Assembly: GCA_014729795.1 (NCBI GenBank)
Contig: WJJI01000047.1
Location: 1-54,916 of the forward strand
DNA from: Candidatus Moraniibacteriota bacterium
GTDB lineage: Bacteria; Patescibacteriota; Minisyncoccia; CAIUEV01; JAHKAQ01
Length of the DNA stretch: 54,916 bases
Reading direction: 5' to 3'
Below are positions 28,173-37,982 of the stretch, piece by piece (position 1 is the first letter of the stretch; every line of letters begins with the position of its first letter). The notes beneath the pieces are model-generated. The model did not search any database. It was not told the DNA's origin and saw only the letters and a program-made list of their open reading frames with translations. The position numbers were made by a program, and so were the translations under genes.

Positions 28173-28946
28173 ATGAACAAAATTTTAACTCAACTGCAAA
28201 AAATTAAAAAAGAAAACCGTTTAGGAATTATGACACATATTGTCGCAGGATATCCTAGCTTGCAAAAAAGTGAAAAATTACTTTTAACCATGGCCGAAGC
28301 CGGAGTTGATTTTATAGAAATGCAAATACCTTTTTCCGACCCCATGGCTGATGGCCCAACAATCATGAAAGCAAATAAAGTAGCTCTTAATAATAAAACA
28401 AAAATTAAAGATGCCTTAGATTTAATGAGCAAACTAACAAAGAAGATTGATATCCCCTTATTATTTATGGGATATTTTAATACAATTTATAATTATGGTT
28501 TGGAAAAATTTTGTCTTGACGCTAATCAAGCAGGTTGTTCCGGTCTTATTTTTCCAGATATTCCACTTGATGAAGAACAACAAGAAAATTATATTGAAAT
28601 TGTTAGGAAGAATGATTTAATCGATATAAGATTACTCTCACCCGCGTCAACACAAGATCGTATTAAAAAAAATGCTAGATTAGCCAAAGGATTTGTATAT
28701 TTTGTGGCAAGAAAAGGAGTTACGGGTTCTGAAAAATCTTTAGATAAATCTTTAGAAAAAAACTTAAACAAAATAAAAAAACATCTTAAAACCCCAATCG
28801 CGGTCGGTTTTGGAATCTCGGAAAAAGCTCATTTAAATGCTTTAAAAGGAAAAGCGGAAATTGCCGTTATCGGTAGCGCTTTATTAAATCAATATAACGA
28901 TAAAGGAATTACCGGAGTTAAGAATTTTTTGAAAAAGATTGGATAA
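28173..28946 (+). CDS. trpA: Tryptophan synthase alpha chain
   Basis: VDFIEMQIPFSDPMADGPTIM, PLLFMGYFNTIYNYG, GLIFPDIPLDE, GVTGSE, VGFGISEKAH. Confidence 0.95.
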   Translation: MNKILTQLQKIKKENRLGIMTHIVAGYPSLQKSEKLLLTMAEAGVDFIEMQIPFSDPMADGPTIMKANKVALNNKTKIKDALDLMSKLTKKIDIPLLFMGYFNTIYNYGLEKFCLDANQAGCSGLIFPDIPLDEEQQENYIEIVRKNDLIDIRLLSPASTQDRIKKNARLAKGFVYFVARKGVTGSEKSLDKSLEKNLNKIKKHLKTPIAVGFGISEKAHLNALKGKAEIAVIGSALLNQYNDKGITGVKNFLKKIG

Positions 28947-29075
28947 AATCAAAAATATCTTGGGTCGGTTAAACTAAATTTTTGAAATTTTAGCTTATTT
29001 TTATTAATTTTATTAACTAATTTTCATGTTAACTAATAAATTTAGGAAGGCGGACTTTAACTATAATGAAAGGCC

Positions 29076-29103
29076 TTGAAAAAAATTAAAAAAAGGTTAG
29101 AAT
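29076..29103 (+). promoter_or_regulatory. Candidate promoter for the pnt operon (TTGAAA-N16-TAGAAT)
   Basis: TTGAAA 29076-29081, TAGAAT 29098-29103. Confidence 0.5.
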
Positions 29104-29183
29104 AAAAATTAAAATGTATAAATCGATAAGAAAATAGGAAGCTTAATCCAGCGGTTGGCAATAATCGAACTCAACTAATAAAA

Positions 29184-30362
29184 ATGCAAGATCAAGAAAA
29201 AAAACCAGAGAACAAGAATAAACTTAAGCTTTTAGTATTGAAAGAGCAAAATCAGGAAGAAAACAGAGTTGCGTTAAATCCAAAAACCGCTCAGGAATTG
29301 AAACGGAAAGGCTTTGAAATAATGATCGAACAAGGCGCGGGAGAAAAAAGTTTTTTCCAAGATAAAGCTTATGAAAAATTAGGCATGGAAGTAATTAAAC
29401 GGGCGGAAGTAGCAGCTTCTCAAGCTGATGTTGTAATAGCTATTAACGGGCCAGCTGATTACAAAATTGAGGTGTTGAAAAATATTAAACAAAATAGCTA
29501 TTGGATTTCTTCTTTTACTCCCAATAAACATTTGGAAGTAATCAAAAAACTGAATTTGAGGCAAATTGGAGTGTTTTGTTTGAATTTGATACCCAGAATA
29601 ACTCGGGCACAAAATATGGATGTTTTAAGTTCGCAAAGTAATCTAGCCGGTTATAAAGCCGTGATTCATGGCGCTTATTATCTAAAAAAAGCTTTCCCAT
29701 TAATGATGACCGCGGCAGGAACCATAAATCCGGCTAAAGTAGTGGTATTGGGAGCCGGGGTAGCGGGCTTGCAAGCAATTGCAACCGCTAAAAGACTTGG
29801 GGCTCAAGTAGAGGCCTCTGATGTTCGAGCTTCAACCAAAGAGCAAGTAGAGAGCCTGGGAGCAAAATTTATTCAAGTGCCAATTGAAGAATCCATGGAG
29901 GATGAGAAAGGTTATGCAAAGGAAGCCGATGAAGATTTCTTAAAAAAACAAGCCCTTGAGGTAGCTAAAAGAATTAAGCAAGCGGATGTTGTGATTACCA
30001 CGGCTTTAGTGCCGGGCAAAAAGGCTCCGATTTTAATTACTCAGGAGATGGTAAAATCAATGCAGCCGGGTTCAGTGATAGTTGATATGGCCGCGGTCAT
30101 GGGCGGGAATTGCGAGTTAACTCAGCCGGACCAAGTTAATCAGAAACATCAAGTCACGATAGTAGGGGATACCAATTTACCATCCGGAGTTGCTCAGCAC
30201 GCAAGCAAGGTTTATGCTAAAAATATTCAAGCATTTCTTGAAGAAATTGCTCCAAAAGGCGAGTTAAAAATTGATTTGGAAAATGAAATAATAAAACAAA
30301 CCCTTTTAGCGGATAAAGGAGAGATCCTACATTCTGAGCTAAAAGGCTTATTATCCAATTAA
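29184..30362 (+). CDS. pntAA: NAD(P) transhydrogenase subunit alpha part 1 (NAD-binding domain I)
   Basis: KEQNQEENRVALNP, VVVLGAGVAGLQAIATAKRLGAQVEASDVR, VITTALVPGKKAPILIT, VDMAAVMGGNCELT. Confidence 0.93.
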   Translation: MQDQEKKPENKNKLKLLVLKEQNQEENRVALNPKTAQELKRKGFEIMIEQGAGEKSFFQDKAYEKLGMEVIKRAEVAASQADVVIAINGPADYKIEVLKNIKQNSYWISSFTPNKHLEVIKKLNLRQIGVFCLNLIPRITRAQNMDVLSSQSNLAGYKAVIHGAYYLKKAFPLMMTAAGTINPAKVVVLGAGVAGLQAIATAKRLGAQVEASDVRASTKEQVESLGAKFIQVPIEESMEDEKGYAKEADEDFLKKQALEVAKRIKQADVVITTALVPGKKAPILITQEMVKSMQPGSVIVDMAAVMGGNCELTQPDQVNQKHQVTIVGDTNLPSGVAQHASKVYAKNIQAFLEEIAPKGELKIDLENEIIKQTLLADKGEILHSELKGLLSN

Positions 30363-30372
30363 AATTAAAATT

Positions 30373-30660
30373 ATGGATATAGAGATTCTATTTTTAACTA
30401 TAACAATTTTCGTTCTGGCGATTTTTGTGGGATTTGAGTTAATTACTAAGGTGCCTCCGACTTTGCATACACCTTTAATGTCCGGAGCAAATGCGATATC
30501 GGGCATTACTATAGTGGGAGCACTCTTGCAAATTCCTAACGCTCAACCCACAACTGCCAATATTTTAGCATTTATTGCTTTGATTTTAGCAACTATTAAT
30601 GTAATTGGCGGTTTTATGGTTACTGACAAAATGTTGGCCATGTTTAAGAAGAAAAAATAA
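30373..30660 (+). CDS. pntAB: NAD(P) transhydrogenase subunit alpha part 2 (membrane)
   Basis: VGFELITKVPPTLHTPLMSGANAISGITIVGAL, GGFMVTDKMLAMF. Confidence 0.95.
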   Translation: MDIEILFLTITIFVLAIFVGFELITKVPPTLHTPLMSGANAISGITIVGALLQIPNAQPTTANILAFIALILATINVIGGFMVTDKMLAMFKKKK

Positions 30661-30664
30661 AACT

Positions 30665-32077
30665 ATGGAGATATTTATTAAAATTTTATATGTTGTAGCC
30701 GCGGTATTATTTATCTTTGGTATTAAGTTATTGAGTCAGGTTAAATCCGCTAAAAAAGGTAACTTAATTTCAGCCTTGGGAATGTTAACCGCGGTGATTG
30801 CTATTTTATTAAAAATGAATTTCATTACTGGCACAATTGGTTTAAGTACCATAATTGCCGGTTTGGTAGTTGGAGGATTAATTGGTTTAATCCTGGCAAG
30901 GCAAGTACCAATGACGGCTATGCCGGAATTGGTAGCGGTTTTTAACGGAGTTGGCGGTGGAGCTTCGGCAATGGTTGCTTTATCGTTTTTATACGCTAAC
31001 AAGGGTGGCTCTTTGGAAACCGTAACCGCTGTAACTGTTGTTTTGAGCTTAATTATAGGAACTTTGACTTTTTCCGGCAGTATTATTGCTTTTTTAAAGT
31101 TAAAAGGCTGGATTAAAGGCGAGCCAATTGTTTTCTTGGGAAACAATTACTTAAATTTAGCTTTGCTTTTGGGAATTTTTTATTTTGCTTTTCAGGCAAT
31201 TAGTTTAAGCATAATAAATATAAATGAACAAAGTTTATTGAAGTTTTTTATCCTCATGGGTTTAGCTTTGGTTTTGGGGGTCTTATTAGTAACGCCAATA
31301 GGTGGAGCTGATATGCCAGTGGTGATTTCTTTGTTAAATTCTTATTCCGGTCTAGCCGCGGCTTCAACCGGTTTTGTGTTAAATAATTTAGTTTTAATTA
31401 TTAGCGGTTCTTTGGTGGGAGCATCTGGAATTATTTTAACCAAAATAATGTGTAAAGCCATGAACCGATCATTAAGTAATGTACTCTTTGGAGGTTTTGG
31501 TCAAGCAGATTCATCATCTCAGCAGGGCCAAAGCGGTGAATATGAAAATGTTAAAGCTACCAGCGCTCAAGAGGTCGCCATGTTGCTTGAATCGGTCAAA
31601 AATGTGGTTATTATACCCGGTTATGGTTTGGCCGTAGCTCAAGCACAACACGCAGTACAAGAATTGACAACCTTATTGGAAAAAAGAGGGGTAGAAGTCA
31701 AATTTGCAATCCATCCAGTAGCCGGTCGAATGCCGGGTCATATGAATGTCTTACTAGCTGAAGCCAACATTGATTACGATAAATTGAAAGACTTGGATGA
31801 AATTAATAATGAATTCAAGAATACCGATTTTGTCTATGTAATAGGAGCTAATGACGTGGTTAATCCAGCAGCAATTGAAGACGAGCAAAGCCCAATTTAT
31901 GGTATGCCAATTTTAAACGCTCACGAAGCTGGTACGGTAGTAATCGTGAAAAGAAGTTTAAGTCCGGGTTTTGCAAATATTAAAAACGGTTTGTTTGAAA
32001 GAAGTAATAGCTTAATGTATTTTGAAGACGCAAAAAAAGCTACCGAAGATATCATCAAAGAACTAAAAGAGTTATGA
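30665..32077 (+). CDS. pntB: NAD(P) transhydrogenase subunit beta
   Basis: PELVAVFNGVGGGASAMVA, GGADMPVVISLLNSYSGLAAASTGF, VVIIPGYGLAVAQAQHAV, HPVAGRMPGHMNVLLAEA, GANDVVNPAA; ATG 30665 rather than the 30605 ORF start. Confidence 0.96.
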   Translation: MEIFIKILYVVAAVLFIFGIKLLSQVKSAKKGNLISALGMLTAVIAILLKMNFITGTIGLSTIIAGLVVGGLIGLILARQVPMTAMPELVAVFNGVGGGASAMVALSFLYANKGGSLETVTAVTVVLSLIIGTLTFSGSIIAFLKLKGWIKGEPIVFLGNNYLNLALLLGIFYFAFQAISLSIININEQSLLKFFILMGLALVLGVLLVTPIGGADMPVVISLLNSYSGLAAASTGFVLNNLVLIISGSLVGASGIILTKIMCKAMNRSLSNVLFGGFGQADSSSQQGQSGEYENVKATSAQEVAMLLESVKNVVIIPGYGLAVAQAQHAVQELTTLLEKRGVEVKFAIHPVAGRMPGHMNVLLAEANIDYDKLKDLDEINNEFKNTDFVYVIGANDVVNPAAIEDEQSPIYGMPILNAHEAGTVVIVKRSLSPGFANIKNGLFERSNSLMYFEDAKKATEDIIKELKEL

Positions 32078-32184
32078 ACCAACATTAAACTTAAAATTTT
32101 ACGGAAAAAACTAAGATAACCAAGTATATTATTATTTCATACTATATCTTATAAAAGCTTATATTTAGTCCCAATATACTATTA

Positions 32185-32213
32185 TTGACATCGTAACACA
32201 ATTAAATTAGAAT
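32185..32213 (+). promoter_or_regulatory. Consensus promoter of the acl-acn-icd block (TTGACA-N17-TAGAAT)
   Basis: TTGACA 32185-32190, TAGAAT 32208-32213. Confidence 0.75.
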
Positions 32214-32332
32214 GGCAGTCAATATACATTGAAATTAGAAAATATTACTCTCTTTTTTCCTTATTTTAAAAAATTAGAAATTTAAATACAGTTAAAACTC
32301 ATTAAGATAATAATTATAAAAAAGTAAAAAAT

Positions 32333-33607
32333 ATGGCCCAAGTTGGCATAAGAGAATTCCACGGTAAAAAAATCATATATCAAGCATTAGAGAAATGCAA
32401 TGAATTTAAGAAATTCAAGCAAAAGAAACTAGCATTATATAATGTTGATAATTCCTGGCAAGCTCTTATAAAAAACAATCAATGGTTAAAAAACAAGCAT
32501 AATTTAGTAGTGAAGCCGGATCAGCTATTTGGTAAAAGAGGTAAAAATAATCTAATCGGAATAAGATTAAACCTGAACCAAGTCCGAGAGTGGATAAAAC
32601 AAAAATCAGCAAAGCCAATAAAGATTGGCCAAAACCAAGATCGGTTGACTCACTTTTTAATTGAACCTTTTGTAAAACATGAACAAGAATTTTATGTATC
32701 AATAACCCAGAGAAGGGATTGCGATGAAATCGGTTTTTCGGTTCAGGGAGGGGTTGAAATAGAAAAAAATTGGAAACAGGTAAAAAAAATTAAAATCGAT
32801 TTGTTGGATTTTGAAAAAGACCTAAAAGCAATCCAAAGGCTTTTGGTAAAGGTTGACGCAAAAAATAAAAAAATTATCAATCAATTCATAGTTCAACTTT
32901 ATAAAGTTTTCAAGAAATATCATTTTACTTTTTTGGAAATCAACCCATTTACGATCACCAACCAAGGTATTGAAATATTAGACTTGGTTTTGAAGCTTGA
33001 CGACACTGCGAGTTTTGAGTGTAAAAATTTATGGGGAGACTTAGAATTTCCAGTACCGTTTGGTCGTACTATTTCAGAGGCCGAAGCCTATATAAAAAGC
33101 TTAGACCAAAAAACCGGCGCTTCTTTGAAGTTAATTATGCTTAATCCAAAAGCCAAGATTTGGACAATGGTAGCCGGGGGTGGAGCAAGCGTGATCTATG
33201 CCGACACAATAACCGATTTGAAGCTAGGCCAGGAGATGGCAAACTATGGAGAATACAGTGGAGATCCAACCACTAATGAGACTTATGAATACGCCAAAAC
33301 ATTATTTAGCCAAATGATCAAGCATAAATTAACTGGCAATAAAGCCTTGATTATCGGCGGAGGTATTGCTAATTTTACCGATGTAGCAAAAACATTTTCC
33401 GGGATCATTATGGCCCTGGATGATTTTCAAGAGGCATTTAAGCAACATAAAGTTAAAATATTTGTTCGTCGTGGCGGGCCAAATTATGAACAAGGATTAA
33501 AAGAAATTGAAAAAGCAGCCAAGGAGTTTGGTTTAGATATAGAAGTACATGGCCCCGGGACTCATATGACTGAAGTGGTGAAACTTGCTTTAAATTATAT
33601 TCAATAA
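32333..33607 (+). CDS. aclB: ATP-citrate lyase small/beta subunit (succinyl-CoA synthetase beta-like)
   Basis: ATP-grasp/citrate-binding layout; WTMVAGGGASVIYADTITDL, GEYSGDPTTNETYEYAKTLF, RRGGPNYEQGL typical of ATP-citrate lyase. Confidence 0.9.
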   Translation: MAQVGIREFHGKKIIYQALEKCNEFKKFKQKKLALYNVDNSWQALIKNNQWLKNKHNLVVKPDQLFGKRGKNNLIGIRLNLNQVREWIKQKSAKPIKIGQNQDRLTHFLIEPFVKHEQEFYVSITQRRDCDEIGFSVQGGVEIEKNWKQVKKIKIDLLDFEKDLKAIQRLLVKVDAKNKKIINQFIVQLYKVFKKYHFTFLEINPFTITNQGIEILDLVLKLDDTASFECKNLWGDLEFPVPFGRTISEAEAYIKSLDQKTGASLKLIMLNPKAKIWTMVAGGGASVIYADTITDLKLGQEMANYGEYSGDPTTNETYEYAKTLFSQMIKHKLTGNKALIIGGGIANFTDVAKTFSGIIMALDDFQEAFKQHKVKIFVRRGGPNYEQGLKEIEKAAKEFGLDIEVHGPGTHMTEVVKLALNYIQ

Positions 33608-33622
33608 ATTAATAATTTTTTA

Positions 33623-35479
33623 ATGAATAGAAAAAACTACGAGTTATTTAACCGAGAAACTCAGGCTTTAATATATGGGAATCAGGAAAAAGCAATTCAG
33701 CGTATGCTTGATTTTGATTATGTTTGCAATCGAAAGACTCCAAGCGTGAAAGCAATAGTTAATCCAACCGGTGGTGGACCGCAAAAATTTTTCTATGGAG
33801 ACAAAGAGATTTTAATACCAATGTACCGATCCATTAAAAAGGCGCTTGCTTTTCATCACAATATTGACGTGATGGTTAATTTCGCCTCTTTTCGAAGCGC
33901 TTTTATTAGCACTAAACAAGCGATTTTTCATAAAAAAATTAAAACCATAGTTATTATCGCTGAAGGAATTCCGGAAAGAAGAACTCGAGAGTTAATCGCT
34001 TTGAGCAAAAAACACAAAAAATGGATTATTGGGCCGGCCACGGTTGGGGGAGTGGTAGCCGGACAATTTAAAATTGGTAACACCGGAGGTACAATTGAGA
34101 ATATGATTGCTTCTAAACTGCACCGAAGCGGATCCGTTGGCTTTGTTTCTAAGTCCGGAGGTTTATCCAATGAAATGTATAATGTAATCGGAAGAAACTC
34201 TAATGGTATTTATGAAGGGATTGCTATAGGTGGGGATGCGTTTCCGGGAACAAGGTTGGTTGATCATTTAATTAGGATGGAAAAAAACCCAAAAATTAAA
34301 ATGCAAGTAGTTTTAGGAGAAATTGGCGGCACTGATGAGCTTGAAATCGCCAAAGCAATTAAAGATAAGATTATTAAAAAACCCTTAATTGCCTGGGTAA
34401 CCGGAACCTGCGCTAAACAATTTTCTACCGAGGTGCAGTTTGGTCACGCCGGAGCAAAATCCGGAGTTGACATAGAGAGCGCCGATGCAAAAAATAAAGC
34501 TTTAAAACAGGCAGGCGCTATTGTGCCTAATTCCTTTAATGATATTGGAAAAAAAATCAAACAAACTTATCAAAAATTAGTAAAAGCAAAAATTATTCAA
34601 GAGGTGAGGGAAAATAAGCCTGCAGCTATCCCGAACGATTACGAAACGCAACTTAAAGAGAAAAAAATCAGAAAACCCACCCAGGTTGTTTGTTCAATTT
34701 CTTGCGATACTGGTGACGAGGCAACCTATTTGGGCGAACCTATTAGTAAAGTCACAAACAAAGAAAGCCTTGGATTAGGTTATGTTATTGGTTTGTTATG
34801 GTTTAAAAAGAAGCTTCCCTTATTTGCTTGTAATTATATAGAAATGATTTTAAAAACCGTGGCTGATCACGGTCCTTGTGTTTCAGGCGCCATGAATACA
34901 ATTGTTAGCGCTAGAGCTGGTAAAGATTTGATTTCCTCTTTAGCAAGCGGTTTATTAACCATTGGCCCGAGATTTGGAGGAGCGATTGATGGGGCGGCTA
35001 AGCACTTTAAGCAAGCTTATGACCGGAAACTAACCGCTCAAGAATTTGTTAAGGAAATGAAAGCCAAAGGGGTGAATATACCCGGAATCGGTCATAAAGT
35101 AAAAAGCATTAAAAACCCAGATAAAAGAGTTGAAATTCTAAAAAAATACGCAAAAAAACATTTTAAAATAAATGATTATTTGGATTACGCATTAGCGGTA
35201 GAACAAATAACCATTGAGAAAAAAGAGAATTTAATTCTAAACGTTGATGGTTGCATCGCCACCACTTTTATTGATATGATGATGAGCTTACCCAATATTT
35301 TCTCAAAAAAAGAAATCGATAAATTAATCGAATTAGGCTTTTTAAATGGTTTATTTGTTTTAGGCCGAAGCGTGGGTTTAATGGGACATTATTTTGATCA
35401 ACTTCGTTATAAACAGAGATTGTACAGGTTCCCAACCCAAGATGTGCTTTATCTAACAAAAGGGAAGAGCAATGAGTAA
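33623..35479 (+). CDS. aclA: ATP-citrate lyase large/alpha subunit with citrate-synthase-like domain
   Basis: VGFVSKSGGLSNEMYNVI, VQFGHAGAKSG (phospho-His), TVADHGPCVSGAMNTIVSARAGKDLISSLASGLLTIGPRFGGAIDGAAK, GIGHKVKSIKNPDKRVEILKKY. Confidence 0.95.
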   Translation: MNRKNYELFNRETQALIYGNQEKAIQRMLDFDYVCNRKTPSVKAIVNPTGGGPQKFFYGDKEILIPMYRSIKKALAFHHNIDVMVNFASFRSAFISTKQAIFHKKIKTIVIIAEGIPERRTRELIALSKKHKKWIIGPATVGGVVAGQFKIGNTGGTIENMIASKLHRSGSVGFVSKSGGLSNEMYNVIGRNSNGIYEGIAIGGDAFPGTRLVDHLIRMEKNPKIKMQVVLGEIGGTDELEIAKAIKDKIIKKPLIAWVTGTCAKQFSTEVQFGHAGAKSGVDIESADAKNKALKQAGAIVPNSFNDIGKKIKQTYQKLVKAKIIQEVRENKPAAIPNDYETQLKEKKIRKPTQVVCSISCDTGDEATYLGEPISKVTNKESLGLGYVIGLLWFKKKLPLFACNYIEMILKTVADHGPCVSGAMNTIVSARAGKDLISSLASGLLTIGPRFGGAIDGAAKHFKQAYDRKLTAQEFVKEMKAKGVNIPGIGHKVKSIKNPDKRVEILKKYAKKHFKINDYLDYALAVEQITIEKKENLILNVDGCIATTFIDMMMSLPNIFSKKEIDKLIELGFLNGLFVLGRSVGLMGHYFDQLRYKQRLYRFPTQDVLYLTKGKSNE

Positions 35480-35514
35480 CTTCAACATAAATAATTAGTT
35501 TAACAAAAGCTTTC

Positions 35515-37806
35515 ATGAGTAAATTCATCTCGACAACTAAATTGGAAAAAATTTATAAAAAAATGGCGGATAATTTGGAAGAAGTTCAAACAAAATTTGA
35601 TCAACCTTTGACTTTGACAGAAAAAATAATTTTTACTCATCTATACGATCAACAATTTGACCTGGAAAGCGTTAAAAGAGGCGAGACTGAACTGGCATTA
35701 GCCCCGGATCGGGTTGCTATGCAGGACGCAACCGCTCAAATGGCGGTTTTACAATTTATTTCAACAAACGTGCCTAAAGTAAAAAAGCCAACATCTGTGC
35801 ATTGCGATCATTTAATAGCTGCTATCAAGGGAGGGGATCAGGACCTTGAAAAAGCTAAACAAGTTAACAATGAGGTTTATCGTTTTTTAGAATCAGCGGC
35901 AAAAAAATATGGTATTGATTACTGGGAACCGGGTTCCGGGATTATTCACCAAATAATTTTAGAGAATTATGCTTTTAGCGGTGGTCTGTTAATTGGCACT
36001 GATTCACACACTCCCACAGCTGGAGGTTTAGGCATGCTAGCGATAGGAGTCGGCGGCGCGGACGCGGTTGATGTGATGACGGATCAGCCTTGGTGGTTAA
36101 AAATGCCGAAAATTGTCGGAGTTAAATTAACCGGTGAACTTAAAGGTTGGGCATCGGCTAAGGATGTGATTTTATATATATGTGGCAAACTAACCGTAAA
36201 AGGTGGAACCGGTAAGGTTTTGGAATATTTTGGACCCGGGGCAGAAAGCTTAAGCGCTACAGGAAAGGCAACTATTACCAACATGGGAGCGGAAGTGGGA
36301 GCTACTAGTTCGATTTTTCCTTTTGATGAATCTATGAAACGCTATCTTAAAGCAACCGATAGAAAAGCGGTGGCTGATTTAATGGAAAGAAATAAAAAGT
36401 TACTTGAAGCAGATGATCGGGTCAAGGAAAATCCGAATAATTATTACGATCAGGTTATCGAAATAGATTTAGCCCAAATTGAGCCGGCTTTTAATGGCCC
36501 AGATACTCCGGATGCTTATCATAGGATTTCTGAAATTAAACAAGATATTAAAAAATTGAATTTACCGGAAAAAACATCAGCGGCTTTGATTGGAAGTTGC
36601 ACCAATTCTTCTTATGAAGATTTTCAACGGATAGCTAGCGTGGCTAAAAGCGCAAAAGAGCAGGGTTTGAGTCAAGTTAAAACTCGGTTATTAATTTCAC
36701 CAGGATCAACTCAAATTGCGCAAACTTTAGCCGATGAAGGAGTATTTGATTTACTTGAAAAAATGGGAGCGGTAATTTTAACAAATTCATGCGGGCCATG
36801 TATTGGACAATGGGAACGAGGCGAAATCCCCATTCAAGAAAAGCAGACCATTGTAACAACCTTTAACCGGAATTTTAAACAAAGAAATGATGGCAGAGAA
36901 GAAACCTATGCATTTTTGGCTAGCGCTGAGATGACCTTTGCCACGGCTTTGGCAGGGAGAATAACCTTTGATCCAACTAAAGATAAATTAACTAATGATC
37001 AAGGCGAGGAAATTGAATTAAAAATTTCCACCCAAGAGCATGATGTACCAAAGCAAGGCTTTAGCCAAACTCAATTAGGTTATGAGCCACCAGCCGAGGA
37101 TGGCAGCGACTTAACTGTTGATGTTGATTTTGATTCTGATAGAATTCAGCTTTTAGAGCCTTTTAATAAATGGAATTTAAAAAAAGATTTTAAGGATTTA
37201 CCGATTTTATTAAAAGTGAAGGGGAAATGCACCACTGATCACATTTCACCGGCTGGCAAATGGTTAAAATATCGAGGACATTTGGATAATATTAGCCAAA
37301 ATATGTATTCCGGGGCGTTAAATCTATTTAATGGTAAAGTAGGAATGGGAATCAATGTTTTAAATGATCAAGAAAAGGAATTCCATCAAATAGCCAGAGA
37401 TTATAAAAAACAAGGAATCGGTTGGGTTGTGGTGGCTGATGAAAATTATGGAGAAGGAAGCAGTCGTGAACATGCCGCTATGGAGCCGAGATTTTTAGGC
37501 GCTACAAGCATTCTAGCAAAGAGCTTTGCCAGAATCGCAGAAACGAATTTAAAAAAGCAAGGAATTTTGCCATTATGGCTTGAAAATGAACAAGATTATG
37601 AGAGATTTAAAGAAAAAGACCGTATAACCGTATTAAACTTACAGGAACTGGAACCTAATAAGACAGTTAAGGTGAGGATTGAACATCAGGATGGAGAAGT
37701 TGAGGAAATAACAACTCAACACACTTTGAGCCCGGAACAAATTGAATGGATTAAGCAAGGATCTGCGTTAAATAAAGCAGCTAAAGATTTAAAGCAAGCC
37801 CAATAG
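35515..37806 (+). CDS. acn: Aconitate hydratase
   Basis: GTDSHTPTAGGLGMLAIGVGGADAVDVM, GSCTNSSYEDF, TNSCGPCIGQW, CTTDHISPAGKWLKYRGHLDNIS, YGEGSSREHAAMEPR. Confidence 0.96.
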   Translation: MSKFISTTKLEKIYKKMADNLEEVQTKFDQPLTLTEKIIFTHLYDQQFDLESVKRGETELALAPDRVAMQDATAQMAVLQFISTNVPKVKKPTSVHCDHLIAAIKGGDQDLEKAKQVNNEVYRFLESAAKKYGIDYWEPGSGIIHQIILENYAFSGGLLIGTDSHTPTAGGLGMLAIGVGGADAVDVMTDQPWWLKMPKIVGVKLTGELKGWASAKDVILYICGKLTVKGGTGKVLEYFGPGAESLSATGKATITNMGAEVGATSSIFPFDESMKRYLKATDRKAVADLMERNKKLLEADDRVKENPNNYYDQVIEIDLAQIEPAFNGPDTPDAYHRISEIKQDIKKLNLPEKTSAALIGSCTNSSYEDFQRIASVAKSAKEQGLSQVKTRLLISPGSTQIAQTLADEGVFDLLEKMGAVILTNSCGPCIGQWERGEIPIQEKQTIVTTFNRNFKQRNDGREETYAFLASAEMTFATALAGRITFDPTKDKLTNDQGEEIELKISTQEHDVPKQGFSQTQLGYEPPAEDGSDLTVDVDFDSDRIQLLEPFNKWNLKKDFKDLPILLKVKGKCTTDHISPAGKWLKYRGHLDNISQNMYSGALNLFNGKVGMGINVLNDQEKEFHQIARDYKKQGIGWVVVADENYGEGSSREHAAMEPRFLGATSILAKSFARIAETNLKKQGILPLWLENEQDYERFKEKDRITVLNLQELEPNKTVKVRIEHQDGEVEEITTQHTLSPEQIEWIKQGSALNKAAKDLKQAQ

Positions 37807-37982
37807 AGCTTAGTTATTTTAATAATATTAAAAAGTTTAGGGCTTTTCGGGCTTGTCGATTTACAAGAGAAAATAATATGAGTTTGTTAATGGATGCTCA
37901 ATATTTATAACAAAAATTTTTATTTTTTACATAATTTTCTTAAGCGCGAAAAAGTCTTAAAATTAATTAGTTAAAAAAATAT

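Noticed and set aside
30605-30664. N-terminal extension of the pntB ORF overlapping pntAB
   Set aside because: ATG 30665 gives the usual PntB N-terminus; the overlap encodes pntAB in another frame.
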